A stretch of DNA of 64,000 bases. Source: Novosphingobium sp. Its GTDB lineage: Bacteria; Pseudomonadota; Alphaproteobacteria; Sphingomonadales; Sphingomonadaceae. Location: the NCBI RefSeq assembly GCF_030696665.1, contig NZ_JAUYRV010000046.1, forward strand, positions 496,001 through 560,000. Reading direction: 5' to 3'. The number at the start of each line of letters is the position of its first letter. Position 1 is the first letter of the stretch. The position numbers and the translations under genes were made by a program. Shown here in pieces: positions 54,968 to 62,941 of this stretch. Below the pieces are notes generated by a model, which had not been told where the DNA came from, searched no databases, and saw nothing but the letters and a program-made list of their open reading frames with translations.

Positions 54968-56380
54968 TTGGCATTGGATGCGCGCAGAATTGGGCTTTGG
55001 GCGGGGCCGCTTGGCTTTGCAGTAACGCAGTTGATTGCCGCGCCTGCCGGGATGCCCGATGCCGGGTGGAGCGCGGCGGGCTTGGTCTGGTGGATGGCAG
55101 CGTGGTGGATGACCGAGGCTTTGCCGCTTTCGGCCACCGCGCTCCTTCCGTTTCTGATCCTGCCGTTGACCGGCGTGGCCAACGCCAACAAGACCGCCAG
55201 TGCCTATTACTCGCCCATCATGTTCCTGTTTGTGGGTGGGGCGTTTCTCGCGCTGGCGATTGAACGCACCGGCCTTCACCGGCGGCTGGCGCTGTTCATC
55301 ATGGGACTGGCGGGTGCAAAGCCGGGGCAATTGCTGATGGGCGTGATGGTCGCCACGGCGGTGCTTTCGAGCTTTATTTCAAACACATCGACCGCGCTTA
55401 TCATGATGCCGATGGCCATTGCCATGCTGCGCGCAGGCGGCGTGCAGGAGGGCGAAACACGGGGCATGGCGGGCGCTTTGCCGATGGGGATTGCCTTTGC
55501 CGCGTCCATCGGAGGCCTCGCCACGCTGATCGGCACGCCGACCAATGCAATTGCTGCAGGCCTGATCGAGACAGCGCTGGGGACGCGCGTTACGTTCCTG
55601 CAGTGGGCACTTTATGGTGTGCCGATCGCGCTGCTGGCGGTGCCGTTGGCCGGGTGGATCATCGCGCGGGTGCAGAGCCTGCACACCGACAGCTTCGATC
55701 CGGCGGCGGCGCGGGCCGCGATTGCACAGGCAACGCAGTGGAGCGTGGCCGAGCGCAGACTGGTGCCGGTCGTGGTGCTAGCCTTCATCGCATGGGTGTT
55801 TCAGCCGGTGATCGAAGGCTGGTTCCCCGAAGGCGGCTTTACCGATGGCACTGTGGCGGCGATCGCGGGGCTGGTGCTGTTCGTCCTGCCCGATGGCACG
55901 GGGCGGCCGATGCTGACCTGGCCCGAAGCCAACCGTGCGCCGTGGGATGTGGTGCTGATGTTCGGCGGGGGGCTGGCGATGGCGATGGGCATGACCGAAA
56001 GCGGGCTGACCAAGTGGATGGGCGAAATGCTGCTCCCGCTTGCCCATGTGCCGCTGCCGATTGTGGCGCTGGTGCTGGTAGCGTTCGTGATTATCGTGAC
56101 CGAATTTGCCAGCAATATTGCAGCGGCCAGCGGGATCATGCCGGTGGTGGCAGCGCTGGTGGGTGCGCTGGGCGCAGACCCGATCCTGCTGGCCCTGCCC
56201 GCCGCCTTTGCCGCAACATGGGGCTTCATGTTGCCCGCCGGGACCGGGCCGAACGCGCTGGCCTGGGCAACCGGGCACTGTTCGATGCGGGCGATGGTGA
56301 AGGCCGGGTTTGCGCTGGACGTGGCGGGGGTGTTCCTGCTGGTAGGCGTGGTGTGGGCGGTGACGGCGCTGATCGGATAA
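54968..56380 (+). CDS. DASS (SLC13) family transporter
   Basis: A 470-residue protein with about 12 membrane segments. The ISNTSTALIMMPMAIAML helix and SIGGLATLIGTPTNAIAAGL loop, and the later TEFASNIAAASGIMPVVAAL, are the two SNT-type signature motifs of the divalent anion:Na+ symporter family. Substrate (sulfate or a dicarboxylate) is undetermined; its place downstream of the cys operon, after about 100 bases, favours sulfate. It starts TTG at 54968 behind GGGGGAA. Confidence 0.88.
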   Translation: MALDARRIGLWAGPLGFAVTQLIAAPAGMPDAGWSAAGLVWWMAAWWMTEALPLSATALLPFLILPLTGVANANKTASAYYSPIMFLFVGGAFLALAIERTGLHRRLALFIMGLAGAKPGQLLMGVMVATAVLSSFISNTSTALIMMPMAIAMLRAGGVQEGETRGMAGALPMGIAFAASIGGLATLIGTPTNAIAAGLIETALGTRVTFLQWALYGVPIALLAVPLAGWIIARVQSLHTDSFDPAAARAAIAQATQWSVAERRLVPVVVLAFIAWVFQPVIEGWFPEGGFTDGTVAAIAGLVLFVLPDGTGRPMLTWPEANRAPWDVVLMFGGGLAMAMGMTESGLTKWMGEMLLPLAHVPLPIVALVLVAFVIIVTEFASNIAAASGIMPVVAALVGALGADPILLALPAAFAATWGFMLPAGTGPNALAWATGHCSMRAMVKAGFALDVAGVFLLVGVVWAVTALIG

Positions 56381-56446
56381 AGGACTTCGTCCTCATCTGG
56401 ACAAGCGCCCCCTCACCTTCCTAGGGTGCATGCCGAAGGGGTCTTG

Positions 56447-57544
56447 ATGGAACGGGATGGCGACGCATCTGCGCTGACGCAGGGGGCGAACTCGGTTTTG
56501 GGTTCGCCGCTGCGGCTGCTGACCGGCACGCTGATCTTCGTGATGGCGGTGTTCGTGGTATCAATCTGCGGCTTCGTGTTTGCAGGCTGGCCAATGGGCG
56601 ATGCGGCCTACATGGTGCTGCTGACGATCTTTTCGGTTGGCTATGGCGAAATTCGGCCAGTCGACACAACCTTTCTGCGCTGGTGGACGAGCGCGACGAT
56701 CATGCTGGGCTGCACCGGCATGATCGTGCTGACCGGCGCGCTGGTGCAGGTTTTCACCCTCTTTCAATTCCGACGCCTGCTGGGGCTGGACCGTATGACA
56801 ACCGAAATCGAAAAGCTGGACGGCCACGTGATCATCTGCGGTTATGGCCGGATCGGCGTGCAACTGGCCAAGGCCATGACCGAAGCCAAGCGCCCGTTCC
56901 TTATCCTGGAACGCGATCATACCAAGGCCGAGGATGCCAAATCCCACGGCTTCCTGTGCATGGTGGGCGAAGCAACGCACGAGGAAACGCTGAAAGCCGC
57001 CGGGATTGCGCGGGCCAAGGTACTGGCGACAGTGCTGCCCGATGATGCCGCCAACGTGTTCATCACGCTATCGGCCCGAAATCTGAACCCGGCCATAGAG
57101 ATCATTGCGCGCGGGGAGGCGCCGACGACCGAGAACAAGCTGTTCCATGCCGGTGCCGACAAGGTGGTGATGCCCACGCACATCGGCGCGGAGCGGATCA
57201 TGGAGATGATCCTTTACCCTGCGACGGGCGAACTGGAGGACATCGGCGCGGTGCGGCGGAACCTGCACGACTTCGGGCTGGATATCGAAATGGTCGAGAT
57301 CTTGCCGGAGAACGCGCTGACTGGCGAGAGCGTTGGTGAGGCCGAACGGCGTGGCAACGGCGCGTTCTTCGTGGTGCAGATCGACCGCGCGAACGGCCAA
57401 TCGATCCAGCATCCGGGCGAGGATATGACGCTGGAAACAGGCGACAAGGTGATGCTGGTGGTGCGCGGCAGCAGGCTCTCGGCTGGCGCGGTGTTCAGCG
57501 CCACCAAGGCGCGCGTAAAGCATGGGCGGACGTTTGTGGGGTGA
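56447..57544 (+). CDS. Potassium channel with RCK/TrkA-N domains
   Basis: A 365-residue membrane protein: two membrane segments (LLTGTLIFVMAVFVVSIC and the one after the filter) with pore filter TIFSVGYGE (a TVGYG variant), followed by a TrkA-N Rossmann domain (HVIICGYGRIGVQLAKAM) and a TrkA-C domain. It forms a K+ channel gated by nucleotides or ions. The ATG at 56447 follows GAAGGGG; a GTG at 56426 is possible. Confidence 0.9.
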   Translation: MERDGDASALTQGANSVLGSPLRLLTGTLIFVMAVFVVSICGFVFAGWPMGDAAYMVLLTIFSVGYGEIRPVDTTFLRWWTSATIMLGCTGMIVLTGALVQVFTLFQFRRLLGLDRMTTEIEKLDGHVIICGYGRIGVQLAKAMTEAKRPFLILERDHTKAEDAKSHGFLCMVGEATHEETLKAAGIARAKVLATVLPDDAANVFITLSARNLNPAIEIIARGEAPTTENKLFHAGADKVVMPTHIGAERIMEMILYPATGELEDIGAVRRNLHDFGLDIEMVEILPENALTGESVGEAERRGNGAFFVVQIDRANGQSIQHPGEDMTLETGDKVMLVVRGSRLSAGAVFSATKARVKHGRTFVG

Positions 57545-57565
57545 TTGTGGCGCGTGGGCGTAGAA

Positions 57566-57652
57566 GCCCACCCCCAGCCCCACCCGCCTGCGGGAGGGGA
57601 GTTGCGGTGTTCTGTTCCCCCTTCCCCCAAGCGGCGGGGGTCGGGGGTAGGC
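57566..57652. repeat. CTCCC-type palindromic repeat between convergent genes
   Basis: GCCCACCCCCAGCCCCACCC, CGCCTGCGGGAGGGG and a CCCCCTTCCCCC...GGGGGTCGGGGGTAGGC arm form an inverted set related to the 14617 family, degenerate. It lies between the K+ channel gene and the convergent PEPC-like gene. Confidence 0.5.
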
Positions 57653-57661
57653 TTTCCTGCC

Positions 57662-60445
57662 TTACCCGTGTGCGCCGAAGTAGTTGGCGATGGCGACCGC
57701 TACGCGGATGTTAAGCGCGTGGGCGCGTTCGATGGGATCGATGAAGCGGGCGCGGATCACACCGTAGTCTTCGCCGCGATGATCGGGGTAATCGGTTTCC
57801 TCGTCCACCGGGAAATCGGTGATTTCAGGTTCGATCACCGGGTAGGCGCGACGGAGCTGCGCCAGCGCATCATCCACGCGCAGGGACAAGACCATCTCCA
57901 GCACATCGTCGCGGCTGACATCGTTCGAGCGGGCGAAGGGTGGCACCTGCACCGCGCGAATGAACATATGCATCAGCAAGGCGAGACGCACCGATTGGAG
58001 AAGGCCGATGTTGCGTCGGTCTGAATCCTGCGCAGGATCGCGGCCCGCTTTGTGGCCGGGAACCAGTGAGAGCAGGCGGTGGAGCTTCATCCAGTCCACG
58101 CGCAGGCGGGAGGTCAGGCGGCGGAAGACCCCTGCCCGGTCGTCCTTGGTCAGATATTCGGCGAGCGCAAGGCATGCCGATTCCAGCGCGGTTTCAGTGC
58201 CGCGATAGGGGCGGCTGGCCCAGTAGGCGGAGTTGAACAGTTCGCCGTGGGCGGCGACGGTTTTCACCGAGGCGAGGCCGTTGGCGGCGCGGAGCAGGCG
58301 CACAAGTTGGTTGCCGCGTTCGGACCGGCCGAGCAATTCTGCGACCGATTCCATCTCCTCACCCGCAGCCGTGCCCGCGCCCGCGATCACATTTACCGGA
58401 TAGCCGATCTGCTGGAGGATGGCGTTGTGCGGAATCGCGCGGATCTGGCGCAAGCTCATCGTGCGGTCCGCGCCGATATCGGACTGGCGGCGCGATACGC
58501 GGCTGCCAGTGGATTTCAGCAGGCCGAGACCAAAGGCGGTCAGCGCGCGGGAATAGGTTGAGCTTTCAAGGTGTTCGCGCTGAACGCGGCGGATCGAGCG
58601 GTAGAAATCGAGACTGAGGTCGGTGCGATCATAGAACGGGTCTTTGACGGTGAGATCGAGGTCACCGGCTTCGGCTTCAGCAATGCGGGTGAGCGTGGCG
58701 AGCGCGAGTTCATCGTTGCGGAAGAACAGGTAGCCATCGCCACCCTGAAAGCTGGCTTCAGGTTCGATAGTGACGCCCGCCTTGGCAAAGCGGCGGCGCG
58801 CCCATCCCGAGAGCGGCCAAGTCAGGCGGTCGGCAAAGCCTGAGGGGTGGGCGCCACGGCCCATCGATTCGCCGTGAGTATCGAAGATCAGCGCGGCCAC
58901 ATCGGTCAGGCCGTTGTTCTTCATTGCCTCGGCAAGGCGCCCCTGCAGGCGTTCGATGGCGAGCGCGGCTGGGATCTGCCCCATGAAACGGCCGGCATCG
59001 GAAAAGCCGGTCTGGATCGAGACGCGACCGCGCACGCGGGCGTAGCTGCGGTAGGATTCTTCAGAGAGCAGCGCTTCGAGGAAGCGGCCGCCGTGTTCCA
59101 GCGCGGTTTCGGTTTCGAACAGGGGCGAGACATCGACTTTGCCTTCGATGCCGAACAGCTTGGCGAAATAGAGTGCGGCCAGCACGGTCTGCGGCTGTTC
59201 GCATTCGGCGATCAGCATGCGGATCGGGGCATCGGCATCGATGTGCTGGAGCATCTTGGCCATCACCAGGAACTGGCGCATGGCGGTGCTGGTTTCGATG
59301 GCCAGCGCGCCGAAATTGACGCGCAACGGCTTCACTTCGGCGAGCAGTTCGCGCAGGCGTGACAGCGCGCTTTTGCTGCCGAGATCGAGCGTGCCTTCAG
59401 GATCTATACGGCGACGCAAGGCGTTGAGAAGCTGCGAGGAATTGACGCGGAAGTGTATCCACCCAATGCCAAGGCCGTCTGCGCGCATGGCGGCAGCGAG
59501 TGTGGCGAGCGGAACAGCCTTGTCCTCGTCAGCCTTTTTCGCTTCGGCTTCAAGCGCTTCGGCCACGGGCGTTAGGCTGAGGAGTTTGGCGGGATCGTCA
59601 GCCGAGAGGCGGTTGGCGGCTGCGGTCAGCGCTTCGCTGTCGCCCAGGTCGGACGAGAACAGTTCGGCCATTTCCGCGGCGTGGGCCTGCGCCCCGTCGA
59701 GCGTTTCCAGCAAGGCGTGCGTCTCGTCGATCGCGCGCAGGCTGGCGGCGTAGCTGCCAAGGCGCAGCGCCTTTTCGCGCAGGCGGAACGCGATGGATGT
59801 GGTCCAGCCGATGTCGGTGCGGCCATCCATGTCATAGCCGACCCACGTGGCGAAGCGGAATGGCAGCGGGCGGAAATCGAGCCAGCGGCCCGGCCAGCGC
59901 TGGCGCGCATGGCTTAACAGCGTGGCATTGATCCGGTCACGCGCGTTGGCGGCACGCTGGATCGCGTTGCACACTTCAACGTGTTCGAATTCCAGCGTGA
60001 TCTTCGGCCCTTCGTGGGGAACGGTGCAGACGGTAGTGGTTTGCGGATCGTCCGTGAGCGCGGCGGTGGCGACGGCATCGGACTGCGCGGGGCTGAGCAG
60101 GAATGTGGGGTGCGCTGTGAAGACTGCGTGGAGGAGTGGCTTTTCCCAGCGCTTGCGGAATTCGGAAAAGCCCGCTTCTTCGGGGTTGAGCGCGGCAATC
60201 CGGTCAAGATTTTCAGTCGCCGAGGTGGGCGCGATCAGGCGCTTCAGGCGCGCGGCGCGGCTTTGCAGCGCTTCGCATTCCAGTTCGGCGACAAGGCTGT
60301 CCATGTCGTTCAGCGACAGGTCGCCGCCTTCGAGCAGGCGCGAAAGATCGTGGCTGAGTTGAAAGACGGGATTGAACAGCGGCGTTTCGGCCGTCCGCTC
60401 ATGGAGTTTCTGCAACCTGGCCTTGAGCTTGGCGACCGTCTTCAT
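57662..60445 (-). CDS. PEPC-like protein with altered catalytic motifs
   Basis: A 927-residue protein with the fold and gene length of phosphoenolpyruvate carboxylase. Shared elements: FTAHPTFLLSP with His112, WVGYDMDGRTD where PEPC has GGDRDGNP, PLFET at 441-445, and TGFSDAGRFMG where PEPC has GYSDSGKDAG. The PEPC glycine-rich loop FHGRGGTIGRGG is replaced by FDTHGESMGRGAH, two residues shorter and lacking one of its arginines, and the C-terminal QNTG is replaced by FGAHG. It may catalyse a different reaction. It is followed 25 bases upstream by eda on the same strand. Confidence 0.8.
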   Translation of the reverse strand: MKTVAKLKARLQKLHERTAETPLFNPVFQLSHDLSRLLEGGDLSLNDMDSLVAELECEALQSRAARLKRLIAPTSATENLDRIAALNPEEAGFSEFRKRWEKPLLHAVFTAHPTFLLSPAQSDAVATAALTDDPQTTTVCTVPHEGPKITLEFEHVEVCNAIQRAANARDRINATLLSHARQRWPGRWLDFRPLPFRFATWVGYDMDGRTDIGWTTSIAFRLREKALRLGSYAASLRAIDETHALLETLDGAQAHAAEMAELFSSDLGDSEALTAAANRLSADDPAKLLSLTPVAEALEAEAKKADEDKAVPLATLAAAMRADGLGIGWIHFRVNSSQLLNALRRRIDPEGTLDLGSKSALSRLRELLAEVKPLRVNFGALAIETSTAMRQFLVMAKMLQHIDADAPIRMLIAECEQPQTVLAALYFAKLFGIEGKVDVSPLFETETALEHGGRFLEALLSEESYRSYARVRGRVSIQTGFSDAGRFMGQIPAALAIERLQGRLAEAMKNNGLTDVAALIFDTHGESMGRGAHPSGFADRLTWPLSGWARRRFAKAGVTIEPEASFQGGDGYLFFRNDELALATLTRIAEAEAGDLDLTVKDPFYDRTDLSLDFYRSIRRVQREHLESSTYSRALTAFGLGLLKSTGSRVSRRQSDIGADRTMSLRQIRAIPHNAILQQIGYPVNVIAGAGTAAGEEMESVAELLGRSERGNQLVRLLRAANGLASVKTVAAHGELFNSAYWASRPYRGTETALESACLALAEYLTKDDRAGVFRRLTSRLRVDWMKLHRLLSLVPGHKAGRDPAQDSDRRNIGLLQSVRLALLMHMFIRAVQVPPFARSNDVSRDDVLEMVLSLRVDDALAQLRRAYPVIEPEITDFPVDEETDYPDHRGEDYGVIRARFIDPIERAHALNIRVAVAIANYFGAHG

Positions 60446-60469
60446 ATCCGCTGTATTCCCCTGATTGCT

Positions 60470-61084
60470 TTACTTCCCTAGCGAAAAGGCTTCGCGCGCG
60501 GCGGCCTCAATCGCTGCTTCATCAGGCATGCCCTTGCCCACAACCCAGCTGCCACCCACGCACAGGACCGGATCGAAGCCCAGCCATTCCGGCGCCGTGG
60601 CGGTGGTAATGCCACCCGTGGGACAGAATTTGCACTGGTGGAACGGTGCCGCCAACGCCTTTAATGCAGGAAGTCCGCCCGAAGTGGAGGCAGGGAAGAA
60701 CTTGAAGTGGGTAAGGCCAAGGTCCAGCCCGCGCATGATATCACCCGCGCTGGCCGTGCCGGGCAGGAACGGGATACCCGAAGCGACGGCGGCTTTGCCG
60801 AGGTTTTCGGTGAGGCCGGGCGAGACGATGAATTCCGCGCCCGCATCGATTGCGGCCTTCAGCTCGTCAGGATTGGTGACGGTTCCCGCGCCGACAATCG
60901 CGCCTTCAACCGCCTTCATCGCGTGGATCACATCGAGCGCCGCTGGGGTGCGCAGCGTGACTTCGAGGACGCGAAGGCCGCCTTTGACCAGCGCGCGGGC
61001 GATGGGGAGCGCATGATCGACATTGTCGATAACCAGTACCGGAATGACCGGCGCGGTGCGCATGATGGTTTCGATAGGCTTCAT
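60470..61084 (-). CDS. eda: KDPG/KHG aldolase
   Basis: A 204-residue aldolase of the Entner-Doudoroff pathway, splitting KDPG into pyruvate and glyceraldehyde-3-phosphate. The EVTLRTPAALDVI loop with its Glu and the Schiff-base Lys in THFKFFPAS are present, and the C-terminal GGITTATAPEWL is typical. ATG at 61084 follows GAGGGAG; it is followed 24 bases on by the PEPC-like gene. Confidence 0.95.
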   Translation of the reverse strand: MKPIETIMRTAPVIPVLVIDNVDHALPIARALVKGGLRVLEVTLRTPAALDVIHAMKAVEGAIVGAGTVTNPDELKAAIDAGAEFIVSPGLTENLGKAAVASGIPFLPGTASAGDIMRGLDLGLTHFKFFPASTSGGLPALKALAAPFHQCKFCPTGGITTATAPEWLGFDPVLCVGGSWVVGKGMPDEAAIEAAAREAFSLGK

Positions 61085-61195
61085 GGCGTCTCCCTCGCGC
61101 AATGGCGCGCAATCCTTTGTGGCTGCGGGCTTAACGCGAGTCAGACATATTGTGCACCTGCTAACGCCGGGTGCATAGCTATTCTTAGGGCGCGA

Positions 61196-62545
61196 TCACA
61201 CCGCCGAGCTGAACTGGCGAGCGCCTGACCGGTAAGCATCGAACACGGCGGCGATGGAGCGGGCGTAGGGTTCAGTGCCCGGTTCGAGCGTTAGAACTGC
61301 GCCATCAAGCCGCGCAAGGCCGCGCGCGATGAACGATTCAAGCCGGTCACGATTGATCGCGATGAGGTCTGCTGGGACCACTGCCCTGCCCCGGCACAGC
61401 AGATCGGTGATAACCTCGCCCCGCCTGCGGTCGTCAGCAGTGCGGACCACGCCTTTGCGCCCGGCGAGCTGGTCAGCGCCGATGAGCATGCGATAGCGGC
61501 CAGCGTTCTTTTCAGTCTGGACGAACAGGTCGGGAAACGCGCTGATCGAGGACGCGCCGAGGCCGATGAGCGCGGGTGCCTGATCGTCGGTAAAGCCCTG
61601 AAAGTTGCGCCGCAGCGTGCCGGTGCGGGCGGCGATGGCCAGATCGTCACCCGCAAGGGCGAAGTGATCGAAGCCGACGGGCTGATAGCCTGCATCGGTC
61701 AGCCGCACGTAGCCTTCGGCGGCCATGCGGAAGCGGGCGCGCTGATCGGGGAGTTCGCTGGCATCGATGCGCTGCTGGCGCGGGATCATGTGCGGCACGT
61801 GGGCATAGCCGAACAGTGCAATGCGGTCTGCACCCATGCCGACCGTCTGCTCCAGCGTTTCGGCGAGGATCTCGTCGGTCTGAAACGGCAGTCCATACAT
61901 CAGATCGAAATTGATCGAATTCACGCCAGCCTTGCGCAGGCCATCGGTGGCGCGTTCAATCATCTCGCGCGGCTGGACGCGACCGATGGCCGCTTGCACA
62001 CGCGGATCAAGCGTTTGCACACCAAGGCTGGCCTTGATCACGCCTATGCCGCGTATCGCCCTGAACCAGTCAGCCGCCAGCGTGCGGGGATCGAGTTCGA
62101 TCGACAGAACCGGGTCTTGCAGGCGAAAATGGACCGTAAGGCTATCGACCAGCCGAACGAAATCGGTGGGCTTGATCGCGTTGGGACTACCACCGCCAAA
62201 GGCAATGCGTGAAACCTTGACCGAAGGATGAAGGTGGCGTGCGACCAGTGCAATCTCGTGATGCAAGGCCTCAAGATAGGCTGCGAGGCGCTGGGTCTTG
62301 TTCGCCGCGCCGGTATTGCAGCCACAATACCAGCATATTTCCTTGCAGTAGGGGATATGGAGATAGAGCGAAACGGTGCCGCGCAAGCTTTGCAAGGCTT
62401 GCGTCTGACGCTCCTCGAAGCTCTCCTCGACGAATTCCACGGCTGTGGGATAGCTGGTGTAGCGCGGCACCGGCGTTTCGAGCAGTTCTGGCCAGTAGGT
62501 CCACTGCCCAAGGACTTCGGGTCCGGTCGTCGTATCAGCCGCCAT
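61196..62545 (-). CDS. hemN: Oxygen-independent coproporphyrinogen III oxidase
   Basis: A 449-residue radical SAM enzyme in haem synthesis under low oxygen. The cluster-binding CKEICWYCGC (four Cys, with the CxxxCxxC pattern and an extra Cys) is present, and HIPYC with the VEFVEESF start matches HemN. ATG at 62545 follows GAGGA; an ATG at 62566 is possible. It overlaps the upstream 86-residue gene by 11 bases and belongs to the ccoI-ccoS cluster. Confidence 0.93.
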   Translation of the reverse strand: MAADTTTGPEVLGQWTYWPELLETPVPRYTSYPTAVEFVEESFEERQTQALQSLRGTVSLYLHIPYCKEICWYCGCNTGAANKTQRLAAYLEALHHEIALVARHLHPSVKVSRIAFGGGSPNAIKPTDFVRLVDSLTVHFRLQDPVLSIELDPRTLAADWFRAIRGIGVIKASLGVQTLDPRVQAAIGRVQPREMIERATDGLRKAGVNSINFDLMYGLPFQTDEILAETLEQTVGMGADRIALFGYAHVPHMIPRQQRIDASELPDQRARFRMAAEGYVRLTDAGYQPVGFDHFALAGDDLAIAARTGTLRRNFQGFTDDQAPALIGLGASSISAFPDLFVQTEKNAGRYRMLIGADQLAGRKGVVRTADDRRRGEVITDLLCRGRAVVPADLIAINRDRLESFIARGLARLDGAVLTLEPGTEPYARSIAAVFDAYRSGARQFSSAV

Positions 62546-62795
62546 CGGTATCGTCCTCGCCTTCATCGCTGTTTCCGCAACAGCTATCGGCAGTCAGGCG
62601 CTTGCGCATTGAGATATGACAAACCTTGCAGCACGGCAGGTTTTGGCTGCCATCATCCTTGCCGGGAACACGCACGGGCACAATGTTGCCGCTACCCCCG
62701 CACGATGCGACCATGATGTAGGCTGCGCTGGCCGGGCCGGGGGCCGCCATCTGCAGGACGGCGAGCGGCGCAAGAAGGCGCAAGGCGCGGCTCAT
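62535..62795 (-). CDS. Small Cys-rich secreted protein of cco cluster
   Basis: An 86-residue protein: signal peptide (RLLAPLAVLQMAAPGPASA), then AAYIMVASCGGSGNIVPVRVPGK, and a Cys-rich tail with CCKVC and DSCC and acidic C-terminal residues. I recall similar proteins in this position in sphingomonads but no function. Its ATG overlaps the ccoS stop as ATGA. A metal-binding (copper?) role is plausible because of the ccoI/ccoS neighbours, but this is an inference. Confidence 0.65.
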   Translation of the reverse strand: MSRALRLLAPLAVLQMAAPGPASAAYIMVASCGGSGNIVPVRVPGKDDGSQNLPCCKVCHISMRKRLTADSCCGNSDEGEDDTDGG

Positions 62796-62941
62796 GGCGT
62801 GTCCTCGTCTTCGATCAGGATGCGTGCAGCTGCTCCATCCAGATCGCTGAACTGGCCGCGCTTCAGCGCCCAGAAGAACGAGGCCAGCCCGAACAGGCCC
62901 ATGCCGAGCGCGATGGGCAGCATGAAGGCCACGCCGTTCAT
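62792..62941 (-). CDS. ccoS: cbb3 oxidase assembly protein CcoS
   Basis: A 49-residue protein: one membrane helix (FMLPIALGMGLFGLASFFWAL) and the short hydrophilic tail KRGQFSDLDGAAARILIED, matching CcoS (FixS) in length and motif. It is needed for assembling cbb3 oxidase. ATGA overlaps join it to ccoI before and the Cys-rich gene after. Confidence 0.9.
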   Translation of the reverse strand: MNGVAFMLPIALGMGLFGLASFFWALKRGQFSDLDGAAARILIEDEDTP

